NCBI GenBank assembly: GCA_035706585.1 | Contig: DASSUW010000311.1 | Span: 1-5,490 of the forward strand | Source of the DNA: DASSUW01 sp035706585 | GTDB taxonomy: Bacteria; Actinomycetota; Thermoleophilia; Solirubrobacterales; Solirubrobacteraceae | Direction of reading: 5' to 3' | Length of the DNA stretch: 5,490 bases | Part shown: in pieces, positions 1-5,462 of the stretch | Layout: the number at the start of each line of letters is the position of its first letter | How positions within the stretch are numbered: position 1 is the first letter of the stretch | The notes under the pieces: generated by a model | Told to the model about the DNA's origin: nothing | Seen by the model: only the letters and a program-made list of their open reading frames with translations | Database searches by the model: none | Made by a program: the position numbers and the translations under genes

Positions 1-1
1 A

Positions 2-247
2 GCGGCGGCGGCGGAGCTGTCGCGCGAGGTCGCCCTGCCGGTGCTCGCGGGCGCGACCGCGCTCAAGGGCGCGCGGCTGATCGCCCGCCGCCCCGGTCGC
101 GCGACCGTCGCGCAGCTGGCGCTGGGCGCCGCCGCCGCGGCGCTCTCGACCGCCGCCACGCTGCGCATCCGCGAGAGCGCGCTCACGCCGTGGGCCGCGT
201 ACCGCGTGGCGCTCGCCGCGCTGATCGTCGCCCGCGACCGCTCGTAG
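2..247 (+). CDS. uppP: Undecaprenyl-diphosphatase UppP, C-terminal part (gene begins before the window)
   Basis: The reading frame is open from base 2 to the TAG at 245-247 and gives about 81 residues, against some 260-280 for a whole UppP, so only the last third is present. UppP dephosphorylates undecaprenyl pyrophosphate at the cell membrane and so recycles the lipid carrier for peptidoglycan and other glycans. The visible part has the family's C-terminal layout: a SREVALPVLAGATALKG segment matching the family's serine/proline/glycine membrane stretch, then an Ala/Leu-rich hydrophobic helix, then a final helix that includes PWAAYRVALAALIV, matching the typical P-F-x-x-Y-R-x-x-L ending. An internal GTG at 41 could look like a start but lies inside this conserved block, so I do not use it. 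The catalytic N-terminal motifs lie outside the window. The name rests on the tail alone; another polytopic membrane protein is possible but less likely. Confidence 0.72.
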   Translation, partial: AAAAELSREVALPVLAGATALKGARLIARRPGRATVAQLALGAAAAALSTAATLRIRESALTPWAAYRVALAALIVARDRS

Positions 248-295
248 GGCGGATCGTGCTGATCGTCGCCCGCGACCGCTCGTAGGACGGATCGT
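220..295. repeat. 38-bp near-perfect tandem duplication across the uppP stop codon
   Basis: Bases 220-257 and 258-295 are two adjacent copies of one 38-bp unit. They differ at a single position (G at 249, A at 287). The unit starts GCTGATCGTCGCCCGCGACC and ends CGGATCGT. It contains the last codons of the uppP frame (L-I-V-A-R-D-R-S) and its TAG, so the second copy is a non-functional echo of the gene's 3' end. The match stops exactly at both edges (219 differs from 257; 296 differs from 258). Because 38 is not a multiple of three, the second copy is out of frame with the first. The second copy fills most of the gap to purM. A recent slippage-type duplication is the likely origin. Confidence 0.9.
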
Positions 296-322
296 CTTGG
301 CGGTCTGCCAGGATCGGGGGCG

Positions 323-1375
323 ATGACCGACGCGTACGCCGTCTCGGGGGTCGACGTCGCGGCCGCGGACCGGGGCGTGGCCGCACTGGTCGGGATCCTG
401 CGCACGATCGACACCGGCAAGCGCTCGCGCGTCGTGCCGCTCCCCGGCCACTTCGCCGCCGTGCTGGAGGTCGCGCCGAACCTCGGCATCGCGGTCGGCA
501 CCGACGGGGTGGGCTCGAAGCTGCTCGTGGCCGAGGCGACCGGCCGGCTGGACACGGTCGGGATCGACTGCATCGCCATGAACGTCAACGACGTCGTGTG
601 CGTCGGCGCCGAGCCGATCGCCGTGCTCGACTACCTCGCGGTCGAGCAGATCGACACCGAGGCGATGAAGGCGATCGGCGCGGGCCTCAAGCGCGGCGCC
701 GAGCTCGCGGGCGTCGAGATCCCGGGCGGCGAGGTCGCGGTGCTGCCGGAGATCATCCGCGGCCATCCGTCGCCGCACGGGGTGGACCTGACGGCGGCGT
801 GCCTCGGCACGGTGGCGCTCGACGCGATCGTCAGCGGCGCCGCCTGCGCGCCCGGCGACGCGCTCATCGGCCTCCCGTCCTCCGGCCTGCACTCGAACGG
901 CTTCACGCTCGCGCGCCGCGCGCTCGCCGGCGTGCCGCTCGACGAGCGGCCCGCCGGCCTCGGCGGAGCCACGCTCGCCGACGTGCTGCTCGAGCCGACC
1001 GTGATCTACGTCCGCGCGGTGCTCGACCTGCTGCGCTCGGGCGTCCCGGTCCACGGGCTCGCCCACATCACCGGCGGCGGGCTGGCGAACCTGCTGCGGC
1101 TCAGCGACCGCATCGGCTTCGAGATCACCGCCCCGCTGCCCGTCCCGCCGATCTTCGACCTCGTGCGCGAGCGCGGCGCCGTCACCGAGGCCGAGATGTG
1201 GGAGGTCTTCAACATGGGCTGCGGCTTCGCCGCGATCGTGCCCGGGGCGGCCGCCGATCAGGCCGCGGCGATCCTCGCCGCGCACCACGCGGGCGCGCGC
1301 CGGGTCGGCACGGTCACCGACCGAGCGGGCCGCGTCGAAGTGCCCTCACGCGGCGTCGTCGTCGCCGCCGGCTGA
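323..1375 (+). CDS. purM: Phosphoribosylformylglycinamidine cyclo-ligase (AIR synthase) PurM
   Basis: The product has 350 residues, the normal PurM length. It catalyses the ATP-dependent closure of FGAM to aminoimidazole ribonucleotide, a step of cytosolic de novo purine synthesis. Family motifs appear in order: YAVSGVD at the N-terminus (5-11), GTDGVGSKL (59-67), IDCIAMNVNDVVCVGAEP (81-98), GGE (135-137), SSGLHSNG (186-193), LLEPT (222-226), HITGGG (248-253), PVPPIF (273-278) and FNMGCG (296-301). The ATG at 323 is preceded by a G-rich ribosome-binding stretch (GGATCGGGGG, 311-320) and places YAVSGVD where homologs have it. After GGE the sequence reads VAVLPEII, where many bacterial PurMs have TAEMPG, so this is a divergent subgroup. 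It lies downstream of uppP on the same strand. Its final 30 bases overlap a convergent small gene. No other pur gene is in the window. Confidence 0.93.
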   Translation: MTDAYAVSGVDVAAADRGVAALVGILRTIDTGKRSRVVPLPGHFAAVLEVAPNLGIAVGTDGVGSKLLVAEATGRLDTVGIDCIAMNVNDVVCVGAEPIAVLDYLAVEQIDTEAMKAIGAGLKRGAELAGVEIPGGEVAVLPEIIRGHPSPHGVDLTAACLGTVALDAIVSGAACAPGDALIGLPSSGLHSNGFTLARRALAGVPLDERPAGLGGATLADVLLEPTVIYVRAVLDLLRSGVPVHGLAHITGGGLANLLRLSDRIGFEITAPLPVPPIFDLVRERGAVTEAEMWEVFNMGCGFAAIVPGAAADQAAAILAAHHAGARRVGTVTDRAGRVEVPSRGVVVAAG

Positions 1376-1573
1376 CTCCGCGTCACCCTTGGCCGGGTAG
1401 CTCGTCTCCGGCTGCGGCCCGTCTTCGGCGCGCTCCGGGTCGCCCGCCGCGCCCGGCACGCTCGAGTCGGACTTCTTGCGCTCCCAGTCCTCGCGGACGT
1501 CGGCGATGTCCTCCTCGAGGCGGTCCGCGCGCTCCTGCATGTCGTCCACTTCGCGTTCCGGGTTCTCGGTCAT
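1346..1573 (-). CDS. Small acidic protein (75 aa), predicted helical front and disordered tail; function unknown
   Basis: The protein begins MTENPEREVDDMQERADRLE and is very rich in Asp, Glu and Arg. Residues 5-35 look like one amphipathic or coiled-coil helix with a conserved-looking VREDWERKK (26-34). The rest, SSVPGAAGDPERAEDG onward, is rich in Gly, Pro, Asp and Ser and probably disordered. No signal peptide or membrane segment is seen. I chose the ATG at 1571-1573 over a GTG at 1619-1621 because the extra 16 residues are Arg-rich and unlike the rest; a GTG directly before the ATG is also possible. No strong Shine-Dalgarno sequence is visible. The stop lies inside the 3' end of purM, giving a 30-base tail-to-tail overlap, and the gene is divergent from the glycosyltransferase. 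Similar small proteins seem familiar from Solirubrobacterales genomes (from memory, untested). No function can be assigned. Confidence 0.7.
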   Translation of the reverse strand: MTENPEREVDDMQERADRLEEDIADVREDWERKKSDSSVPGAAGDPERAEDGPQPETSYPAKGDAESAGGDDDAA

Positions 1574-1629
1574 CACCCGCGGTCGTACCCGGGTGAAGTT
1601 CCGCGCACGCCCGCCGATCACCGGGGCGG
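1574..1629. promoter_or_regulatory. 56-bp divergent intergenic region with the palindrome ACCCGGGT
   Basis: This is the only non-coding space between the divergent small acidic gene and the three-gene sugar cassette, so both promoters would have to sit here or inside the neighbouring genes. It contains the 8-bp palindrome ACCCGGGT at 1587-1594. Read on the minus strand, GGGTAC (1590 to 1585) resembles a SigB/SigF-type -10 element. It would place transcription only about five bases ahead of the ATG of the small gene, that is, nearly leaderless. No properly spaced -35 was found. On the plus strand, CCGGGGCGG just ahead of 1630 can serve as the ribosome-binding site of the glycosyltransferase. 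Regulatory function is inferred from position only. Confidence 0.3.
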
Positions 1630-2589
1630 ATGCGCGCCGAGATCCACGTCCCCATCTCGCCGACCGCGGGCTTCTTCATGCGCGTGCAGATGCTCGCGGC
1701 CTCGCTCCGCCGCTTCGGCGGAGCGCTGGCGGACAGCCCGGTCATCGTGACCGTGTCGCGCGACTGCGAGCCCTACGACCTCGCCGCGGCGCTGCCGTGG
1801 TCGGAGCGTCTCGGCGTCTCGTGGCGCTGGATGGCGGCCGACGACTTCGAGCGTCATGGCATCTACGGCACGGCGCTGATGCGCTTCACGTACGACTTCC
1901 AGGCGCCGTTCGTGGTGATGCTCGACGCCGACACGCTCGTCACGGGGCCGCTCGACGACCTGCTCGAGCTCGAGGAGGCCGAGGCGTTCGGCGGCGTGAT
2001 CGCGGACGTGTCGCCCATGTACTTCAAGACGCCGTTCGCCGACGGCGTCGGGCGCGGCGGCCAGATGTTCTGGCTCGACCTCTACGAGCTCGCCGGCCTT
2101 CCGGCGCCCGCGTCCACCTACGAGCACCTGGCCTGGGGCCTCATCGACACCGACCCCGAGCGCCGCTTCTGCCCGGCGTACTTCAACCTCGGCATGCTCG
2201 CCGCGCCCGCAGCGATCGCGCGCCGGATCGGCGACGTCGTGCTCGCCGACATGGCCCGCGTCGACCAGTACCTCGACACGAACTTCAAGTGCCAGCTCGC
2301 CGTCGCGCTGTCGCTGGTGCGCACGCAGACGCCGGCCCTTCCGCTCGCCGCCCAGTGGAACTTCCCCAACAACCAGGACATCGCCGACCGCAACCCCGAG
2401 GACGCCGCCGACGTGCGGATCCTGCACTACCGCAAGCGCGAGGAGGTCGGGCGCGACACCGAGCTGACCTCGCTCGACGGCATCGACGGCCTGCTGCGCC
2501 GGCGCGGCCTGCTGCCGGTCAACACGCTGCTGCAGGAGCGGATCGCCGCCGTCCGCGCGGACCTCGAGCCGGTGCTCGCCGATGCGTGA
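1630..2589 (+). CDS. GT-A fold glycosyltransferase (GT8-like), probably surface-glycan synthesis
   Basis: The protein has 319 residues and no signal peptide or membrane helix, so it is probably cytosolic or loosely membrane-associated. The N-terminus has HVPISPTAGFF (6-16), followed by a helix MRVQMLAASLRRFGG (17-31), like nucleotide-sugar glycosyltransferases of the GT-A type. A hydrophobic strand leads into the metal and nucleotide-binding motif VVMLDADTLV (95-104), with DAD at 99-101. Further family-like pieces are YFNLGML (184-190), QWNFPNNQD (242-250) and ILHYRK (264-269); the FN-x-G and H elements recall GT8. It should transfer a sugar from an NDP-sugar, but donor and acceptor cannot be read from sequence. 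The ATG at 1630 has a G-rich stretch just upstream and starts directly before the first strand. It is the first gene of the cassette, and its stop overlaps the aminotransferase start by 8 bases. Confidence 0.75.
   Translation: MRAEIHVPISPTAGFFMRVQMLAASLRRFGGALADSPVIVTVSRDCEPYDLAAALPWSERLGVSWRWMAADDFERHGIYGTALMRFTYDFQAPFVVMLDADTLVTGPLDDLLELEEAEAFGGVIADVSPMYFKTPFADGVGRGGQMFWLDLYELAGLPAPASTYEHLAWGLIDTDPERRFCPAYFNLGMLAAPAAIARRIGDVVLADMARVDQYLDTNFKCQLAVALSLVRTQTPALPLAAQWNFPNNQDIADRNPEDAADVRILHYRKREEVGRDTELTSLDGIDGLLRRRGLLPVNTLLQERIAAVRADLEPVLADA
1703..1725. repeat. Perfect 10-bp inverted repeat with 3-nt loop inside the glycosyltransferase gene
   Basis: CGCTCCGCCG (1703-1712) and CGGCGGAGCG (1716-1725) are exact reverse complements separated by CTT, so the RNA of either strand could form a strong hairpin about 73 bases after the start codon. 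It encodes SLRRFGG in the first helix of the protein, so it may be a by-product of Arg and Gly codon choice at high GC. No T-run follows, so it does not look like a terminator. Confidence 0.45.
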
Positions 2590-3715
2590 GCGCGCAGCGT
2601 TCGCGGTGCCGTTCGCGCGCCCGCTCGTGCCGCCGCCCGCCGCGTGGCTGCCGTTCCTGGAGGCGTCCTACGAGAACCGCTGGTTCACGAACGGCGGACC
2701 CGTCGGCGCGCGGCTCGAGCGCGAGCTCGAGCACCGCAGTGCGGTGACCGATCGCGAGGCCGTCCTCGTCTCGAGCGCCACGGCAGGCCTGACGGCCACG
2801 CTGCTCGCGCTCGGCGTCGAGGGGGCGGTCGCCGTCCCGGCGTTCACGTTCCCGGCCAGCGCGCACGCCGTGCGCCTCGCCGGCTGCCGCCCGGTGCTCT
2901 GCGACGTCGACCCGGCGACGTGGGAGCTGACGCCCGCCGCCGCGCACGCCGCGGTCCGCGATCACGGGTGCACGGCGATCATGCACGTGCGGCCGTTCGG
3001 CTTCTGCCGCGACCTGTCGGGCATCGAGCGCAGCGCGCGCGAGCTCGGCGTTCCGCTCGTGGTCGACAGCGCCGCCGCGTTCGGCGGCACGACCGACGAC
3101 GGTCTGCCGGTCGGCGGCGCCGGCGACGCGGAGGTGTTCTCGTTCCATGCCACCAAGGTCTTCGCGGTCGGCGAGGGCGGCGCGGTCGTGGCCGACCCTG
3201 CGCTGGCCGCCCAAATCCGCCGCACCATCAACTTCTCCCTGAGCGGCACCGACGTGGCAGGCCCGGGGCTCAACGGAAAGCTCAGCGACATGGCGGCCGC
3301 CGTCGGGCTGGCGATGCTGCGCCGGCTCGACGAGCACATCGCGGTCCGCCGCGCGGCCGTCGAGCGGCTCGCGAAGGCCGTCACCGGCGCGGCCGCGCTT
3401 CCTGCAGCGCCCGGGCGGCCTCCGTGGCAGGGACTGCCCGTGCTCGCACCCGACCGGGCCGCCCGCGACGCCGCGGTCGCGGCGCTGCACGCCGACGGCA
3501 TCGAGGCGCGCGTCTACTACGCTCCGGGCCTGCACCGGACGACCGCATTCGCCCCCTTCGCCACCGCGCCGCTCCCCGTGACGGACGCGATCTGCGACCG
3601 CATCGTGTGCCTCCCGGTGCACTCGGATCTCGACGGGCAGGCGCTCTACGACGTGGCCGATGCCGTCTCCCGCGCCTTCGGCACCGTGGCGGCACCGCGC
3701 GCCCTCGTGGGATGA
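2582..3715 (+). CDS. PLP-dependent sugar aminotransferase, DegT/DnrJ/EryC1/StrS family
   Basis: The 377-residue length is normal for this family, which transfers an amino group (usually from glutamate) to a keto group on an NDP-sugar in the cytosol. Visible elements are the N-terminal WFTNGGP (34-40), the cofactor phosphate region SSATAGL (64-70), PAFTFPAS (86-93), the aspartate of VVDSAAAFG (D162, expected to pair with the pyridine nitrogen), and FSFHATKVF (186-194), where K192 should form the Schiff base. GEGGAVV (197-203), NGKLSDMAAAVG (231-242), YYAPGLH (312-318) and CLPVHS (343-348) follow. The SFHATK version of the lysine motif also occurs in deoxysugar aminotransferases, but the exact keto-sugar is unknown. 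The ATG lies 8 bases inside the glycosyltransferase gene with only a weak Shine-Dalgarno sequence, so coupled translation is likely. The acyltransferase start overlaps its stop (ATGA). Confidence 0.88.
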   Translation: MRERAAFAVPFARPLVPPPAAWLPFLEASYENRWFTNGGPVGARLERELEHRSAVTDREAVLVSSATAGLTATLLALGVEGAVAVPAFTFPASAHAVRLAGCRPVLCDVDPATWELTPAAAHAAVRDHGCTAIMHVRPFGFCRDLSGIERSARELGVPLVVDSAAAFGGTTDDGLPVGGAGDAEVFSFHATKVFAVGEGGAVVADPALAAQIRRTINFSLSGTDVAGPGLNGKLSDMAAAVGLAMLRRLDEHIAVRRAAVERLAKAVTGAAALPAAPGRPPWQGLPVLAPDRAARDAAVAALHADGIEARVYYAPGLHRTTAFAPFATAPLPVTDAICDRIVCLPVHSDLDGQALYDVADAVSRAFGTVAAPRALVG

Positions 3716-4242
3716 GCGCGTTCGCTGCCCGCGGCGACGACGTCAGGATCGACAAGGACGCGCGCCTGTTCGGGACCGAGCGGATCTCGATCGGCTCGCA
3801 CGTCCGCATCGACGCGTTCGCCGTGATCAGCGCCGGCGCCGGGGGCATCGTCATCGGCGACTACGTCCACATCGCGGCGCACGCCTTCATGAGCGGCGCC
3901 GGCCGGATCGAGATCGGCGACTTCGCAGGCCTCTCCGGCCGCGTGTCGATCTACTCGTCCAGCGACGACTACTCCGGCGAGTCGCTCACGAACCCCACGG
4001 TGCCGCAGGAACTCACCGGCGTCACCAGCGCGCCGGTCACGCTCGGCCGCCACGCGATCATCGGGGCCGGGGCGGTCATCCTCCCGGGCGTGACGATCGG
4101 CACCGGCGCCGCCGTCGGCGCGCAGAGCCTCGTCCGGCGCGACGTGCCGGAGTTCACGGTCGTCGGCGGCGTGCCGGCGAAGGTCCTCGGCGAGCGCTCG
4201 CGGCGGCTACTCGAGCTCGAGCGACGCCTGCGCGGCGGTTAG
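3712..4242 (+). CDS. Left-handed beta-helix (hexapeptide repeat) acyltransferase
   Basis: The protein has 176 residues, made largely of hexapeptide-type turns such as ISIGSHVRI (25-33), IVIGDYVHI (46-54), IEIGDFAGL (66-74), AIIGAGAVILPGVTIGTGAAVGA (115-137 with short breaks in the pattern) and the usual closing VVGGVPAKVLGERS (150-163). This is the trimeric fold of acetyl- and acyl-CoA-dependent sugar acyltransferases related to galactoside O-acetyltransferase. The insert SIYSSSDDYSGESLTNPTVP (79-98) is a loop also seen in O-antigen cluster acetyltransferases. H54 and H57 are candidate catalytic histidines, but I cannot decide between them. The start ATG overlaps the aminotransferase stop by four bases. 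The neighbour suggests the new amino group is the target; O-acetylation is equally compatible with the sequence. The stop TAG overlaps the stop of the convergent small gene. Confidence 0.85.
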   Translation: MSAFAARGDDVRIDKDARLFGTERISIGSHVRIDAFAVISAGAGGIVIGDYVHIAAHAFMSGAGRIEIGDFAGLSGRVSIYSSSDDYSGESLTNPTVPQELTGVTSAPVTLGRHAIIGAGAVILPGVTIGTGAAVGAQSLVRRDVPEFTVVGGVPAKVLGERSRRLLELERRLRGG

Positions 4243-4421
4243 CGCTCGTCCTCGGACTTCGCGCGCTCCTCGAGCTTCTTGCGCAAGTAGGCCGCCCGTT
4301 CGGCGCGGCGCTCGTGCGTACGCTCCTCCGCAGGCTCGGACGCGTCGTCGCGCTGCTGGCGCTCGGCCAGCTCGCGCTGGACCTGCTCGACCTGGAGCTC
4401 CTCGGTCTTGGGGTCGGGCAT
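4239..4421 (-). CDS. Small highly charged helical protein (60 aa), function unknown
   Basis: The protein starts MPDPKTEELQVEQVQRELAE and is almost wholly Glu, Arg, Lys, Asp, Gln and Ala. It looks like one or two long charged helices (about 6-25 and 32-57), with a basic AYLRKKLEERAK near the end. There is no cysteine, signal peptide or membrane segment. The ATG at 4419-4421 has a G-rich stretch (CGGGGGC) just ahead of it on the minus strand. It begins 20 bases after the sulfotransferase stop on the same strand, so the two are probably co-transcribed. The TAA stop overlaps the stop of the acyltransferase. It could be a nucleic-acid- or partner-binding helix, but nothing in the sequence proves a role. 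The tidy start, spacing and stop support it as a real gene; a spurious frame is less likely. Confidence 0.6.
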   Translation of the reverse strand: MPDPKTEELQVEQVQRELAERQQRDDASEPAEERTHERRAERAAYLRKKLEERAKSEDER

Positions 4422-4441
4422 GCCCCCGAGTCTACGGCGGC

Positions 4442-5431
4442 TCAGCCGGCGCTGCGGACGTCCGCCAGCTCCGCGTCGAGCGCGAGCAGGCGCTCGCGTG
4501 AGCTCGCCAGCTCGAGCCTCAGCAGCTCCTCACGGCGCTCGCCGAGCTGCAGCTCGCCGATCGTCTCGGCGATCGCCTCGCGGTGGACGTCGAGCGCGGC
4601 AGAGCGCTGCGCGCCGTCGTACTGGGCCCGCCACAGATCCTCGGCGGCGCGTTCGAGCGCCCCCGCCATCTCCGGCTCGGACACCGCCGCGGAGCGCAGC
4701 GCCACGTAGACCGAGCGCGCGGCGGCGGGCAACCGGGCGTCGGCGGCGGTCTCGTGCAGTGACGTGGCGTGATGGCGCATCGACGCGTCGATCGCCTCGG
4801 CGAGCGCCGCCGCGGCGTCGCCCTCCGGCCACGGCCGTCCCGCGAAGTCGGCGAGCACCCGCGCCTGATCGCGCCCGTTGCGCAGGAGGTCGTCGTAGAA
4901 CACGATCATCCGCCGGGCGCCACGGGTGCCCGCGAGCGAGCGGCCGGTGTAGTCGAGCCACATGTCGCCCCACTGGGCGTGGGTGACGCCCGGGTAGCGA
5001 TCGCGCTTGACCATCGAGGCGGCGGTCTCGGCCGGGCTGCGCAGGCAGATCACGTAGCGGATCTCGTCGACGCGCTCGGCCACGAGCGGTTGCCAGAACG
5101 GCCACGTCAGACACAGCCGCGGATCCTTGAACGCGAACAGGTCGAACGCGCCGAGGTTCTCGTCGAGCAGCGCGCCGGCGCGGTCGCGCAGCGCCTCGAG
5201 CCGGCCCCACGGCGCGTCGAGCGGCGGCGGCGCCATGTAGCTCGCGCCGACGGCGGCGAGCACCTCGTCGTTGAAGCGCACCATCCAGCGCGGCTCCCAG
5301 AAGCCCCGCGGGTTGTCGTAGTTGGCGGGCAGCAGATCGCCGCCCAGCTCGACGCCGAGCAGGTTGAGCAGCCGGGTCGTCATCGACGTGCCGCTGCGGT
5401 GGAAGCCGAGAACGCAGATCGCCGTGCGCAT
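4442..5431 (-). CDS. PAPS-dependent type sulfotransferase with C-terminal helical tail
   Basis: The protein has 329 residues. Sulfotransferases move the sulfuryl group from PAPS to a hydroxyl or amine of a glycan, lipid or small molecule. The N-terminus AICVLGFHRSGTSMTTRLLN (4-23) carries the P-loop-like 5'-phosphosulfate motif, with GFHRSGTS at 9-16. FAFKDPRL (99-106) and YVICLRSPAETAASMVKRD (126-144) follow, the latter matching the 3'-phosphate site with R131 and S139. The catalytic domain appears to end near residue 210. Residues about 250-326 (ending LRLELASSRERLLALDAEL and a short tail) are Leu, Glu, Arg and Ala rich and probably form a coiled coil, unlike minimal sulfotransferases. The ATG at 5429-5431 directly precedes the first strand and is preceded by AAGCGGGTG. 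No signal peptide is seen, so action is cytosolic on an intracellular or lipid-linked acceptor. The acceptor is unknown; the nearby glycan cassette makes a sugar plausible. Confidence 0.85.
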   Translation of the reverse strand: MRTAICVLGFHRSGTSMTTRLLNLLGVELGGDLLPANYDNPRGFWEPRWMVRFNDEVLAAVGASYMAPPPLDAPWGRLEALRDRAGALLDENLGAFDLFAFKDPRLCLTWPFWQPLVAERVDEIRYVICLRSPAETAASMVKRDRYPGVTHAQWGDMWLDYTGRSLAGTRGARRMIVFYDDLLRNGRDQARVLADFAGRPWPEGDAAAALAEAIDASMRHHATSLHETAADARLPAAARSVYVALRSAAVSEPEMAGALERAAEDLWRAQYDGAQRSAALDVHREAIAETIGELQLGERREELLRLELASSRERLLALDAELADVRSAG

Positions 5432-5462
5432 GCACCCGCTTGATCGGGCGCGCGCGGGCGAT

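Noticed and set aside
296..312. Possible terminator hairpin between uppP and purM (CTTGGC / GCCAGG)
   Set aside because: Only six pairs with one G-T wobble, no T-run, and it overlaps the purM ribosome-binding region.
598..1596. 332-codon plus-strand open frame overlapping purM
   Set aside because: Product is almost all Arg, Ala, Gly and Pro with no motif; it is an out-of-frame shadow of purM in high-GC DNA.
1585..1602. GGAAC plus GGGTAC on the minus strand as an ECF-type promoter
   Set aside because: The two elements are only 7 bases apart, far too close to be a -35/-10 pair.
2732..2746. Palindrome CACCGCA-G-TGCGGTG
   Set aside because: Lies within the aminotransferase coding sequence, far from any start; likely chance in GC-rich code.
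1476..2747. 423-codon plus-strand open frame over the glycosyltransferase
   Set aside because: Arg/Ala-rich low-complexity translation in a different frame from the motif-bearing glycosyltransferase.
2519..3622. 367-codon minus-strand open frame opposite the aminotransferase
   Set aside because: Antisense shadow; no family motifs, while the plus strand has a full set of aminotransferase motifs.
2644..3711. Long upstream extension of the acyltransferase frame
   Set aside because: Residues before the ATG at 3712 are Arg-rich shadow of the aminotransferase; the hexapeptide domain begins only after 3712, and ATGA overlap is a typical operon junction.
4210..4221. 12-bp palindrome CTCGAGCTCGAG
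   Set aside because: It simply encodes Leu-Glu-Leu-Glu with the preferred codons CTC and GAG at the end of the acyltransferase gene.
4530..5435. 301-codon minus-strand frame overlapping the sulfotransferase
   Set aside because: Arg/Ala-rich shadow; the PAPS-binding motifs are in the other frame (4442-5431).
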